64,000 bases of DNA, from NCBI GenBank assembly GCA_046329555.1, contig JAXLUK010000003.1:310001-374000 (forward strand), written 5' to 3'. A program made the translations under genes and the position numbers. The notes under the pieces are model-generated. The model did not search any database, was not told where the DNA came from, and was given only the letters and a program-made list of their open reading frames with translations. Origin of the DNA: UBA1941 sp046329555 (GTDB lineage Bacteria > Bacteroidota > Bacteroidia > Chitinophagales > LD1). This document shows, one piece after another, positions 1 through 9,466 of this stretch (the first letter of the stretch is position 1; every line of letters begins with the position of its first letter).

Positions 1-2
1 TC

Positions 3-824
3 TCAAACTTCTGGTTTCGGTTAGAAACCGGAATTGATTTACCCGATACCCAAAGCGGTTATCGCCTCTATCCATTACGCGATTTAGAGCATATCCGATT
101 CTTCACCGTTAAATACGAGTTTGAAATTGAAGTATTGGTGCGCGCAGCATGGAAAGGAATTGGCGTAGCGCCTTTACCGGTGAAGGTCTATTATCCACCA
201 GCAGAAGAGCGGATCACACACTTCAGACCATTTCAGGATTTTTCAAGAATTAGCGTATTGAATACCGTATTGGTGCTCATCACTTTTCTGTATATCAAAC
301 CGCGAAATTTTCTTCGGTATTTTCAAAAAAAAAGCATTGGTGAAATCGTAGATGAGCACTTGATTCGCTCCCATGAAAGCGCCGTGGTAAAAGCATGCTC
401 TGTAGCAGTAGGGATTTTTTTTGGCATAGCGCCTTTCTGGGGCTTACAAATGCTATTGGTATTTGCCGTATGCGCTGTTTTTCGTCTTAATAAAGCGCTG
501 GCGTTGATTTGTTCCAATATCAGTATTCCACCCGCTATACCGTTCATATTGTATGGAAGTTACTTGGTTGGTGGTTGGTGGTTGCGCGATGTCAGTGTGG
601 ATGATATTGTTCAACACCATGGCTTGCTGGAATGGATCCACGATTGGATGCAGCATGCTATTGAAAACATGAACATTAACGACAGCCAATTGGCCGGTAG
701 AATCATCCGAAACTTATGGCAGTACATTATCGGTAGCTTTATGCTAGCCGCTGTGGCGGCATTGGTGAGCGGCTGTCTGACATTCGTCCTTCTACATTTC
801 AAGAATCGCGAGCCATCATCATGA
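3..824 (+). CDS. Glycosyltransferase family 2 / DUF2062 fusion protein, C-terminal part
   Basis: The reading frame is open from the window edge, so the start and the catalytic GT-A half lie to the left; an ATG at 135 is internal. The first visible residues (LETGIDLPDTQSGYRLYPL, then an IEVLVRAAWKG segment) match the end of dolichol-phosphate-mannose-synthase-like GT2 domains. After a basic linker comes a DUF2062 membrane domain with several hydrophobic segments (GIFFGIAPFWGLQMLLVFAV, the stretch around NISIPPAIPFILYG, and a last helix near the C terminus). In Bacteroidota this GT2-DUF2062 pairing is common next to acyltransferase and exporter genes of aryl-polyene or flexirubin type loci, where it probably glycosylates a lipid intermediate at the inner membrane; that role is inference. 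The stop overlaps the next start as ATGA (821-824), which suggests translational coupling. Confidence 0.8.
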   Translation, partial: SNFWFRLETGIDLPDTQSGYRLYPLRDLEHIRFFTVKYEFEIEVLVRAAWKGIGVAPLPVKVYYPPAEERITHFRPFQDFSRISVLNTVLVLITFLYIKPRNFLRYFQKKSIGEIVDEHLIRSHESAVVKACSVAVGIFFGIAPFWGLQMLLVFAVCAVFRLNKALALICSNISIPPAIPFILYGSYLVGGWWLRDVSVDDIVQHHGLLEWIHDWMQHAIENMNINDSQLAGRIIRNLWQYIIGSFMLAAVAALVSGCLTFVLLHFKNREPSS

Positions 825-3800
825 AGAAATTACTTCAGCGTTGTTATTTCTTCTTCAGCCGGAAAAGATGGCTGTTTGTTAGTCTGTTATTGATTGGCAC
901 TGCATTGATGATTGCCGCTGCCCTGCAATTACGTATTGAAGAAGATGTTACCAGATTATTGCCCAATGGAAAAGAAGCAGGCCAGGTAAATGCCCTGTTG
1001 AAAGAAGCGCACTTTACCGAGCGTTTAATTGTTAAAATTTCAAGCAGCAAAAAAAGTACAGAAGAAGTTATAGCGGCCGCAGATCAACTGGATAGCTTGC
1101 TAACAAATCACCAGCCTCCGTTGGTTAAAGCGATAAAGGGTACCATAGCCGATGATGCCGTACTCGATATTTACGAAACACTTTTACAGCATCTTCCGGT
1201 ATTTCTGGATTCGGCAGACTACAGTGCAATAGATACGCTGATTACACCCTCCGTACTTAACAATACGCTGGATGCAAACTACAGAACACTGGCTTCAGCC
1301 AGTGGCATTGGCCTTAAGCGCTTCATTGCTAACGACCCCAGCGGCATCGCTAATCTGGCCTTAAAAAAAATGAACCGGCTACAGGTAGATGAGCATTATT
1401 CGCTCTACGACGGCCATATTGTTTCACGTGATGAGCACAGCGCATTCCTTTTTATTCAACCCGCTTTTCCCGCCAACCAAACAGCCAATAACCAACCGCT
1501 CATTCAATTATTAGATGCCAGAGCGAAAGCCGCTTCTGATCAGGGCATGCACCTGTATTATTATGGTGGAACAGCAGTAGCAGCAGGCAATGCCTCACAG
1601 TTAAAGGCTGACACCATACTAACGTTGTCATTAACCATTTCCGGCCTGTTGATTTTTATTTGGATAACGTTTAGAAGGAAGCGCATTCCACTAGTGATGA
1701 TGTTGCCATTGGTATTGGGCGGGCTTTGGGCTCTGGCCATTATTGCGCTCACCAAGGGCTCAATCTCTACTATTGCCCTGGCAGCGGGTAGCGTGGTAAT
1801 GGGTATAGCTATCAATTACTCCGTTCACTTCTTCATCCATTACCGGCATTGCCGCAGCATTCCGGAGACCATTGCCGAATTATTACTACCACTTAGTATT
1901 GGCAACATCACCACCGTAGGCTCGTTTTTTAGTTTGTTGCTGGTGAAATCCCCGTTGCTAAACGATTTTGGTTTGTTTGCAGGGCTATCACTCCTGGGCG
2001 CCGCCGGAGCTACTTTATTGGTTCTACCTCACTTTATTCCTTCTGAAATAAATGAGGAACGCGACCATACGCCGCGCTGGCTCACCTGGCTGGCAACCGT
2101 AGAATTTAAACGTCCTGCTATCGTCTTCCTGATCATTCTGGGGCTAACATTTTTCTTTGCGTCGCAAATTAAGAACGTAAAAATTGACGGCGACCTGAAT
2201 GCATTAAATTACCAATCGCCTACCTTAAAACAATCGGAAAAGGAAATCCAAACGTTTAACAGTGATTCTTCCAAGACTGTTTTTGTGGCCAGCACTGGCA
2301 AAACGATTAATGAAGCTTTGCTTCATGCCGAGGCGTTAAATCATGCTTTAGATGCCCTTCAGCAACAGCAGAAAATTCAGCGTTATGCATCTGTTTCAGC
2401 ATTTCTTCCTTCCGTTGAAAAACAACAGCAAAAAATCAATCAATGGAATATATATTGGCAATCGCATCGAAACAATTTTGTTTCAGCAATGCATCAACTT
2501 GGCCAGGAAAAAGGTTTCTCTTCTGCAGCCTTTTCCAACTTCGATGAGCTGTATTCGAAAAATTACTATCCCCTACCCTTCGACTCCTTTGTATCTATAA
2601 AAAACGCCATCGCAGATGAATATCTCATTGGATCCACTACATCCAGTAAGCAGGCAATTCTTACCGCTATTCAAATAGAAAAAAAACAGCGTAGCGCAGT
2701 ATATCAGCAACTCGCATTAGTTCCGGGCACGGTGATACTTGATAAACAAATTATCACCAACAGCTTCATGGCCGATATCTACACTGATTTCAACAGCATT
2801 CTGCTGTACACGTCAGTGCTGGTTTTTGTGGCCCTTTCATTAAGCTACGGAAGAATAGAATTGGCCTTGATTACCTTTCTACCTATGATAATCTCCTGGA
2901 TTTGGATTTTAGGAATCATGTCACTAGCTGGTATTCACTTTAATCTGATCAATATCATCTTATCCACTTTTATTTTTGGTATCGGTGACGATTTCGCCAT
3001 TTTCATCACTGATGGTTTATTGGGGAAGTATAAAACCGGAAAAGACACCATCACTTCACATAAAGTTGCCATCGTAATAGCAGCTATTACTACATTGATG
3101 GGATTGGGCGTTTTAATTGTTGCAAAACATCCTGCCCTGCACGATCTTGCGATTACATCTGTGATAGGTATTACTTGTGTGGTTTTCATCGGCAGAACAG
3201 TTCAGCCTTTCCTATTTAATTATTATCTCCAGCATCGCGCTGACCAAGGATTGCCGCCGTACACGCTATGGCGGTTTATCGTCACTTTTGTAACCTACTC
3301 CTGGTTTGTAGTTGGCTCACTGGTGGTTGGTGTGATTGGATTTGTATTGTTTAGAACCATGCACTTGCCTGGTATAAAACGCCGCAAGAGGCATTTTCAT
3401 CGGCTGATACAGCTTGGTGTTAAGATTACGGTGTACCTGCCGCCGTATGTTCGAAAACGGTATATCAACCGCGAGTTCATGGATTTTTCTAAGCCGGCGA
3501 TCATTATCGCCAATCACGCCTCTATTTTGGATATTCTGACCACGGTGATGCAACATCCAAAAATCATTCTGCTTACAAACCGGTGGGTGTATTATTCTCC
3601 TGTTTTTGGCAGAGTGGTTCAACTAGCAGATTATTATCCTGTGATGGAAGGCGCTGAACCGGCCACCGATAAGTTACGCGATATCATGAACGATGGTTAT
3701 TCCATTGTAATCTTTCCAGAGGGAACCCGTTCCACCGATGGCAAAATGAATCGCTTTCATAAAGGTGCTTTCTACCTTGCTGAAAAACTTCAGGCCGATA

Positions 3801-4681
3801 TCGTACCGCTGCTGCTTCACGGCCATCACGATGTGATTCCAAAAGGAGATTTCCAGGTGTTCCCGGGCACGCTTACCATGAAGTATCTGCCTAGAATAGG
3901 TGCAACAGATACCTCCTTTGGATCAGGTTATGCTGAGCGAACGAAGCGCATTTCAAAATATTTTAAACAGGAATTTGAACAACTAAAAACAGAACTGCGT
4001 ACGCCGGACTATTTCGAAACTAAACTCGTTAACAACTTCATCTATAAAGGCCCTGTTCTGGAGTGGTATACCCGTAGAAAAATTAAAGTAGAAAAGTTGT
4101 ATCAGCGTTACCACGAAGTACTTCCCAAGAAAGGGCACATTGTAGATTTAGGTTGCGGCTATGGCTTTATGGCTTATATGTTGCACTTTCTTAGTGAGCA
4201 GCGGCAAATTACCGCTGTTGATTATGACGAGGAGAAAATTTCAATGGCGCAAAACACCTTTTCCAAACATCGCAACGTACAATTCATTCACCAAAGTTTG
4301 TTAGCATTTCATTACCCGAAAGCGCAGGGATACGTCATCAGCGATGTTTTACATTATCTCAACTATAACGAGCAAGATTGGGTGTTAAAGCAATGTGCAG
4401 CGGCCTTACTACCAGGAGGCGTATTGATTGTTAAAGATGGGGACCGCGACCATGAAAAGCAACAGATGACGGCATGGTCTGAGTTTTTCTCTACCCACTT
4501 TGGTTTTAACCGGATGATGCATCAGGAAATGTATTTCACCAGTGAAAGTGAAATGCGCCAGCGCGCAGAAAAACTCGGACTCACTTTTGAAATTATAGAG
4601 AAACCTGGTGTTTCATCTAACACTATTTTTGCATTACGCAAACCTGTTGTTCAGGAACCATTATCTTCGGAACATGAATGA
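821..4681 (+). CDS. Three-domain MMPL exporter / PlsC-type acyltransferase / SAM methyltransferase
   Basis: This 1286-residue protein joins three activities. Residues ~1-850 form an RND/MMPL-type exporter with two repeated halves: an N-terminal helix, a large periplasmic loop, a bundle of helices (~260-420), a second loop and a second bundle (~650-850). Residues ~870-1080 are a 1-acylglycerol-3-phosphate O-acyltransferase-like domain, with the HX4D motif at H899-D904 (NHASILD) and the FPEGTRS motif at 965-971. Residues ~1090-1280 are a Rossmann-type methyltransferase with the SAM-binding glycine motif DLGCGYG at 1109-1115. It overlaps the upstream GT2-DUF2062 gene by 4 nt and the downstream GT39-like gene by 8 nt, so the three form a tight operon. 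Separate MMPL, acyltransferase and methyltransferase genes occur in aryl-polyene clusters; here they are one chain. The likely role is acylation, methylation and transport of a lipid-linked product; the substrate is unknown. Confidence 0.85.
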   Translation: MKKLLQRCYFFFSRKRWLFVSLLLIGTALMIAAALQLRIEEDVTRLLPNGKEAGQVNALLKEAHFTERLIVKISSSKKSTEEVIAAADQLDSLLTNHQPPLVKAIKGTIADDAVLDIYETLLQHLPVFLDSADYSAIDTLITPSVLNNTLDANYRTLASASGIGLKRFIANDPSGIANLALKKMNRLQVDEHYSLYDGHIVSRDEHSAFLFIQPAFPANQTANNQPLIQLLDARAKAASDQGMHLYYYGGTAVAAGNASQLKADTILTLSLTISGLLIFIWITFRRKRIPLVMMLPLVLGGLWALAIIALTKGSISTIALAAGSVVMGIAINYSVHFFIHYRHCRSIPETIAELLLPLSIGNITTVGSFFSLLLVKSPLLNDFGLFAGLSLLGAAGATLLVLPHFIPSEINEERDHTPRWLTWLATVEFKRPAIVFLIILGLTFFFASQIKNVKIDGDLNALNYQSPTLKQSEKEIQTFNSDSSKTVFVASTGKTINEALLHAEALNHALDALQQQQKIQRYASVSAFLPSVEKQQQKINQWNIYWQSHRNNFVSAMHQLGQEKGFSSAAFSNFDELYSKNYYPLPFDSFVSIKNAIADEYLIGSTTSSKQAILTAIQIEKKQRSAVYQQLALVPGTVILDKQIITNSFMADIYTDFNSILLYTSVLVFVALSLSYGRIELALITFLPMIISWIWILGIMSLAGIHFNLINIILSTFIFGIGDDFAIFITDGLLGKYKTGKDTITSHKVAIVIAAITTLMGLGVLIVAKHPALHDLAITSVIGITCVVFIGRTVQPFLFNYYLQHRADQGLPPYTLWRFIVTFVTYSWFVVGSLVVGVIGFVLFRTMHLPGIKRRKRHFHRLIQLGVKITVYLPPYVRKRYINREFMDFSKPAIIIANHASILDILTTVMQHPKIILLTNRWVYYSPVFGRVVQLADYYPVMEGAEPATDKLRDIMNDGYSIVIFPEGTRSTDGKMNRFHKGAFYLAEKLQADIVPLLLHGHHDVIPKGDFQVFPGTLTMKYLPRIGATDTSFGSGYAERTKRISKYFKQEFEQLKTELRTPDYFETKLVNNFIYKGPVLEWYTRRKIKVEKLYQRYHEVLPKKGHIVDLGCGYGFMAYMLHFLSEQRQITAVDYDEEKISMAQNTFSKHRNVQFIHQSLLAFHYPKAQGYVISDVLHYLNYNEQDWVLKQCAAALLPGGVLIVKDGDRDHEKQQMTAWSEFFSTHFGFNRMMHQEMYFTSESEMRQRAEKLGLTFEIIEKPGVSSNTIFALRKPVVQEPLSSEHE

Positions 4682-6383
4682 TGTGCTGAAGCGGCTTACA
4701 CAATTTCCTACGCAGTTTTTTTTGCTGCTCATCGGTGCTTTGTTGTTTATTCCGTTTATCGGAGGAAGTCCGCTGTTTGATTGGGATGAAATTAACTTTG
4801 CCGAATCAGCTCGTGAAATGCTGGTGACGCATAACTTCAGCACGGTTCAAATTAACTTCCAGCCATTTTATGAAAAGCCCCCCTTCTTCATCTGGCTGCA
4901 AGCACTTAGCATGAGCCGCTACGGCGTCAATTCATTCGCCGCCCGCCTGCCCAATGCCATCTTCGGGCTGCTAACCATGATAGCTGTATTCAACCTCGGG
5001 CGCAAATACTTTAACTCGCGATTTGGCGTATTGTGGGCCTTGCTCTTCGCTTGTTCTTTACTTCCACAATTATATTTCAAGTCGGGCATTATTGACCCGG
5101 TGTTCAACTACTTTATCTTTGTAGGGTACATTTTTCTATTTCACATCAGCATCAAGGATGACTTTGCTTCCGCCCGAACTAATCGTTCTAATAAGCGCTG
5201 GTATTTGCTGGCTTCGGGATTAGCCACAGGAATTGCCCTGCTAACCAAGGGGCCTGTGGCGCTAGGCATTATAGTATTGAGTATTTCAGTAATGCTAATC
5301 GTAAACCGCGGCAAGCTAAATTTCAACTTTGGCGATTTATTGATTTGGCTGGTTATTGTGGGCGGTGTTGCCGGAGCATGGGTTTATACCACCTGGTCTT
5401 CGGAAGGCAGCCAATTCCTTGATTCCTTCTTCGCCTATCAATGGCGATTGTTTCACACAGAAGATGCTGGCCACGGAGGCCCCTGGTGGTTTTATTTGCC
5501 GGTACTATTCTTTGGATGCTTTCCAGCAGCAGCTTTAGCCATTGGCGCCATAGGCAAAAATGCCAACGACAGTTTTTATCAGCGGTCATTAAAACAATGG
5601 ATGAGCACCCTGTTCCTTGTTGTGTTCATTTTATTTTCTGTAGTGCAAACGAAAATCATTCACTACACCTCACTGTGTTATTTCCCCATTACTTTCCTGG
5701 GCGCTTACTACCTGCATCATTTGCTAAATGACAAACTGTCCTTTAGATGGTGGCATGCTATGCTGCTCTTACTTTCCGGCGCACCGCTCCTGATTGCCAT
5801 CGCCTGTTTACCTTTAGCAGGAAGGCACCCGCAATTAGTTCTACCCTATTTACACGATAGTTTTTCTCAAGCCGCTCTTGAAGCAAAGGTATACTGGAAT
5901 TCTTTGGAGGCGGTGTATGGCGTAATCGCTTTGATCCTTTTACTGATTGTATTCGTACTTGCATTTACTGCCCATAGAAGGGCCGCAGTGTATTTATTGC
6001 TGATTAGTTCAGCAGTAGTATTCAACGTTACGATTAGCCAATTTGTACCACGACTGGGTCTTTATTCTCAAGGCGCATTGATTGAGTTTATTGAACAGCA
6101 CAAAACGGAACCCTGCTATATCGAAACGATTGGATTTAAAAGCTATGCGCCCTATTTCTATCACAACCGACAACCTTCTTACAAAACCGAAATTAACCGA
6201 CACCTAAAAGGGGAAGATACCCATGATGCAGAATTAGCTTATCTGGTTTTTGAGAAAACTGACAAACCTGTTTACTTAGTAACTAAAGAAGATTTCTACA
6301 AGCACTTTGAACAAGCGCCCTTATTTGATTTGCTATACCGAAAGAATGGCTATCTCTTCCTTCGTAAAAAGAAATTAGATTGA
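4674..6383 (+). CDS. ArnT/PMT-like membrane glycosyltransferase (GT39/GT83 type)
   Basis: A 569-residue polytopic membrane protein of the GT-C fold. The start at 4674 (MNDVLKR) was chosen over an in-frame ATG at 4608 because the latter lies deep inside the preceding gene; the chosen start overlaps that gene by 8 nt. The first periplasmic loop holds the acidic signature FDWDEINFAESAREM, matching the conserved D-E pair of dolichyl-phosphomannose transferases and ArnT. Around a dozen hydrophobic segments follow, then a soluble C-terminal domain (~480-569). Such enzymes move a sugar from a polyprenyl-phosphate donor onto an extracytoplasmic lipid or protein. With the GT2-DUF2062 gene upstream as possible maker of the polyprenyl-phosphate sugar, the pair could act in sequence. 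The sugar and acceptor cannot be read from the sequence. Its end overlaps the tail of the convergent rfbB gene by 9 nt. Confidence 0.8.
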   Translation: MNDVLKRLTQFPTQFFLLLIGALLFIPFIGGSPLFDWDEINFAESAREMLVTHNFSTVQINFQPFYEKPPFFIWLQALSMSRYGVNSFAARLPNAIFGLLTMIAVFNLGRKYFNSRFGVLWALLFACSLLPQLYFKSGIIDPVFNYFIFVGYIFLFHISIKDDFASARTNRSNKRWYLLASGLATGIALLTKGPVALGIIVLSISVMLIVNRGKLNFNFGDLLIWLVIVGGVAGAWVYTTWSSEGSQFLDSFFAYQWRLFHTEDAGHGGPWWFYLPVLFFGCFPAAALAIGAIGKNANDSFYQRSLKQWMSTLFLVVFILFSVVQTKIIHYTSLCYFPITFLGAYYLHHLLNDKLSFRWWHAMLLLLSGAPLLIAIACLPLAGRHPQLVLPYLHDSFSQAALEAKVYWNSLEAVYGVIALILLLIVFVLAFTAHRRAAVYLLLISSAVVFNVTISQFVPRLGLYSQGALIEFIEQHKTEPCYIETIGFKSYAPYFYHNRQPSYKTEINRHLKGEDTHDAELAYLVFEKTDKPVYLVTKEDFYKHFEQAPLFDLLYRKNGYLFLRKKKLD

Positions 6384-7427
6384 ATATTGCTTGGCATAGT
6401 AATCACGGTAAACGCCGCTGGTAACAGCACCCAACCATTCTTCGTTTGCAAGGTACCAATCAACAGTCTTTTCAAGACCCTCTTCAAATTGCAAAGAAGG
6501 TGACCAACCTAATTCACGTTGTAGCTTGGTAGAATCGATCGCATACCGCAAATCATGACCTGCGCGATCAGTCACAAAAGTAATTAGTTGTTCATTAGTT
6601 CCTTCAGCCCGGCCCAGCTTCTTATCCATGATTCGGCATAACAACCGTATGACGTCAATATTTTTCCACTCGTTATGACCACCAACATTGTATGTACTAC
6701 CTGTTTTAGCGGTATGGAAGATGACATCAATGGCTCGGGCATGGTCTTCCACATACAACCAGTCGCGCACATTTTCTCCCTTCCCGTAAATAGGAAGCGG
6801 CCTATTGTTTTTGATGTTATTAATACAAAGTGGAATCAACTTTTCAGGGAAGTGATTGGGCCCGTAATTATTCGAGCAATTGGAAATAACGCATGGCAAG
6901 CCATACGTATCGTGATAAGCCCGAACAAAATGATCACTTGACGCTTTTGAGGCCGAATACGGACTATGCGGATCGTATGGCGTTGACTCAGTAAATAATC
7001 CTTCATCGCCTAGCGACCCGTAAACTTCATCGGTAGATACATGGTAGAACCGCTTACCTTCAAAATTTCCATTCCATAGCTTACGTGCCGCATTGAGCAG
7101 GTTCACCGTACCGATAACGTTAGTCATCACAAATGCCAACGGATCGGCAATACTGCGGTCTACATGGCTTTCAGCGGCCAAATGTATCACCCCATCAAAT
7201 TGATCAAGCTGAAACAGTGAGTCAATGAAAGCGGCATTAACGATATCACCCTTTACAAAACGATAATTCGACTTTCCTTCAACGTCTTTTAAATTCTCAA
7301 GATTACCGGCGTAGGTAAGATTATCCAGATTGACAATTTCTACATCAGGATATCGGTTAACAAATAACCGAACCACATGAGAGCCTATAAACCCTGCTCC
7401 GCCGGTAATGAGAATTTTCCTTTTCAT
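6375..7427 (-). CDS. rfbB: dTDP-glucose 4,6-dehydratase
   Basis: A 350-residue extended short-chain dehydrogenase. It converts dTDP-glucose to dTDP-4-keto-6-deoxyglucose with bound NAD, an early step to deoxysugars such as rhamnose. The N terminus carries the glycine-rich NAD motif GGAGFIGSH, the HLAAESHVDRS segment follows, the STDEVYG segment supplies the catalytic T-D-E residues, and the YSASKASSDH segment contains the catalytic YxxxK. Length and motif order are those of RfbB/RmlB. It is the last gene of a leftward group wbpD-like, nucleotide-sugar dehydrogenase, rfbB, with only 2 nt separating it from the dehydrogenase. The other rhamnose genes (rfbA, C, D) are not in the window, so the final sugar is unknown. 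Confidence 0.93.
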   Translation of the reverse strand: MKRKILITGGAGFIGSHVVRLFVNRYPDVEIVNLDNLTYAGNLENLKDVEGKSNYRFVKGDIVNAAFIDSLFQLDQFDGVIHLAAESHVDRSIADPLAFVMTNVIGTVNLLNAARKLWNGNFEGKRFYHVSTDEVYGSLGDEGLFTESTPYDPHSPYSASKASSDHFVRAYHDTYGLPCVISNCSNNYGPNHFPEKLIPLCINNIKNNRPLPIYGKGENVRDWLYVEDHARAIDVIFHTAKTGSTYNVGGHNEWKNIDVIRLLCRIMDKKLGRAEGTNEQLITFVTDRAGHDLRYAIDSTKLQRELGWSPSLQFEEGLEKTVDWYLANEEWLGAVTSGVYRDYYAKQYSI

Positions 7428-7429
7428 AT

Positions 7430-8722
7430 TTATAAACTCCAGTACGAAAATGCCTTGATTTTATTGCGCAACTCACCTTTTACATCTACGATAATGCCAT
7501 CCTTTTTCAGAATTTTAGCAAAGTGAGCGTCGTTCAAATTGCTGAACTCATCGTGATTCACAGCCACCACTACAGCGTCGTAATCAGAACCATAATCCTT
7601 ATTTAAGTGAATGCCGTATTCTTCGTGAAATTCTTCAGCATCAGCATAAGGATCAGTAACTTCCACCTGAACAGAATACTTCTTCAATTCCTCAATCACA
7701 TCTACCACCTTTGAATTTCGGATATCGCTAACGTTTTCCTTAAAAGTAGCGCCCATCACCAACACGCGTGTGGCATCAATTTGCTTATGCTGCTTAATCA
7801 TTTGCTGCACCAGTTTACGCGCCACATGCGCGCCCATATCGTCGTTGATGCGTCGACCAGCAAGAATCACTTCAGGATTATATCCTAATTCTAACGCCTT
7901 ATAAGTAAGATAATAAGGATCTACACCAATACAGTGCCCGCCTACCAGGCCCGGGAAAAACTTCAGGAAGTTCCACTTTGTTCCTGCAGCTTCCAATACC
8001 TCGTAAGTATTGATTCCCATCAAATCAAAAATATGCGACAGCTCATTCATTAAAGCGATATTCAGGTCGCGCTGCGTATTCTCAATAATCTTAGCGGCTT
8101 CAGCCACTTTAATAGAAGAGGCGCGGTGTGTACCCGCGGTAACAATAATCTCGTAGGTGCGAGCGATGATATCCAAAGATTCCGCATCACTTCCCGAAAC
8201 AACTTTCTTGATTTTGGTAATGGTGTGCTCTTTGTCTCCCGGATTAATCCGCTCAGGAGAATACCCCAGTTTAAAATCACCGTTAGACAACTTCAAGCCC
8301 GAAACTTCTTCCATCACCGGTAAACAATCATCTTCTGTGCAACCAGGATATACAGTTGATTCAAATACTACATAGTCGCCTTTCTTCAACGCCTGACCGA
8401 TAGTACGCGATGCCGAAAGCACAGGTTTCAGATCAGGAACATTGTGCTTATCTACTGGTGTTGGTACGGCCACAATGAAAAAATTAGCTTGTTTGAGATC
8501 TTCAATATTGGCGGTAAAGTGGATATCAGCGCCTTCAAAAGCCGATGACTCCAATTCCTGACTAGGATCAATTTTATTTTTCATCATATCAACCCGCTTC
8601 TGGTTGATATCGAAACCAATTACTGAAATTTTCTTAGCGAATTCCAGCGCAATTGGTAAACCCACGTAGCCCAAGCCGATAACAGCCAGCTTCTTCTCTT
8701 TTCTAAGTAATTGTTCTATCAT
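7430..8722 (-). CDS. UDP-N-acetylhexosamine dehydrogenase (WbpO/TviB-like nucleotide sugar dehydrogenase)
   Basis: A 430-residue UDP-glucose/GDP-mannose dehydrogenase family protein. It oxidises C6 of a UDP-sugar to the uronic acid in two NAD-dependent steps. Visible are the Rossmann motif GLGYVGLPIALEFAK, the central-domain segment with the conserved Asn (SELSHIFDLMGINTYEVL region), and the catalytic cysteine in GGHCIGVDPYYLTYKA. The ELESSAFEGADIHFT stretch and the YYLTYKA ending of the Cys motif are typical of the Vi-antigen TviB/WbpO group, which acts on UDP-N-acetyl-hexosamines, rather than of UDP-glucose dehydrogenases. It sits between a WbpD-like acetyltransferase (10-nt gap) and rfbB (2-nt gap), consistent with making an N-acetylated uronic acid for a surface polysaccharide. 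The choice between GlcNAc and GalNAc is not resolved. Confidence 0.87.
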   Translation of the reverse strand: MIEQLLRKEKKLAVIGLGYVGLPIALEFAKKISVIGFDINQKRVDMMKNKIDPSQELESSAFEGADIHFTANIEDLKQANFFIVAVPTPVDKHNVPDLKPVLSASRTIGQALKKGDYVVFESTVYPGCTEDDCLPVMEEVSGLKLSNGDFKLGYSPERINPGDKEHTITKIKKVVSGSDAESLDIIARTYEIIVTAGTHRASSIKVAEAAKIIENTQRDLNIALMNELSHIFDLMGINTYEVLEAAGTKWNFLKFFPGLVGGHCIGVDPYYLTYKALELGYNPEVILAGRRINDDMGAHVARKLVQQMIKQHKQIDATRVLVMGATFKENVSDIRNSKVVDVIEELKKYSVQVEVTDPYADAEEFHEEYGIHLNKDYGSDYDAVVVAVNHDEFSNLNDAHFAKILKKDGIIVDVKGELRNKIKAFSYWSL

Positions 8723-8732
8723 TTTAATAAAG

Positions 8733-9317
8733 TTAGCGATCTAATTTAGTAACGGCTCCATCCTTTAATCGGTATTGCGCTCCACTTTCTTCACACACTG
8801 CTAAACCTTCGGCATTGAAAGTAAGCTTATGTCCGAATTCACTCATCCATCCCGCTTGTCGCGCAGGATTGCCAATTACTAAGGCATAGGGAGGAACATT
8901 CTTCGTAACTACAGCACCTGCGCCGATGAAAGCAAAAGCGCCTATGTCGTGGCCGCATACAATAGTAGCATTAGCGCCTATGCTGGCCCCTTTGCCAACG
9001 TGCGTCTTAGCATACTGCCCGCGCCTGTTCACGGCGCTTCGAGGGTTAACTACATTGGTAAACACACAACTGGGACCCAGAAAAACATCATCATCACAAG
9101 TCACTCCAGTGTAAATGGAAACGTTATTCTGAACCTTCACATTGTTGCCCAAAACAACTTCAGGAGAAATCACCACATTCTGCCCGATATTACACTTCTC
9201 TCCTAAGCGCGCACCTGTCATGATATGCGAAAAATGCCAGATTTTAGTGCCTGCACCAATAGTGCAGCCTTCATCAACAAGGGCCGTCTCATGACAATAA
9301 AAATCGCGCTGTTCCAT
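8733..9317 (-). CDS. wbpD: WbpD/WlbB-like UDP-2-acetamido-3-amino-2,3-dideoxyglucuronate N-acetyltransferase
   Basis: A 194-residue left-handed beta-helix acetyltransferase. The chain is built of hexapeptide turns (for example the stretches around IGAGTKIWHFSHI, LGEKCNIGQNVVI and IGAGAVVTKNVPPYALVIG). The segments KIWHFSHI, the FTNVVNPRSAV loop and GNPARQAGW closely match WbpD/WlbB, which acetylate the 3-amino group of UDP-GlcNAc3NA using acetyl-CoA in the pathway to di-N-acetylated mannuronic acid. It begins the leftward sugar-nucleotide group. The companion oxidase and aminotransferase (WbpB, WbpE) are not in the window, so the complete pathway must draw on genes elsewhere, or the enzyme acts on a related amino sugar. 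Its start lies 149 nt from the divergent tRNA-His. Confidence 0.85.
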   Translation of the reverse strand: MEQRDFYCHETALVDEGCTIGAGTKIWHFSHIMTGARLGEKCNIGQNVVISPEVVLGNNVKVQNNVSIYTGVTCDDDVFLGPSCVFTNVVNPRSAVNRRGQYAKTHVGKGASIGANATIVCGHDIGAFAFIGAGAVVTKNVPPYALVIGNPARQAGWMSEFGHKLTFNAEGLAVCEESGAQYRLKDGAVTKLDR

Positions 9318-9439
9318 TGAAAATCGAAGGGCGAAATTAACAAAACCCCGAAAGGCGACAACCTTTAAAGGTTAAGGAATTGTAACCCTTTTCACAGCCA
9401 CAGAACGCAAATTTCCGTTTCATCTTCCGGCTAAAATAT

Positions 9440-9447
9440 TATATTTG
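9440..9447 (+). promoter_or_regulatory. Bacteroidota-type -7 promoter box of tRNA-His
   Basis: TATATTTG matches the Bacteroidota -7 consensus TAnnTTTG exactly and lies 19 nt upstream of the first tRNA base, as expected for a start a few bases further down. No clear TTG -33 box is seen, only a TTTC at a near-suitable distance. Confidence 0.55.
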
Positions 9448-9466
9448 CCCCTCGCTAAACACGGCT

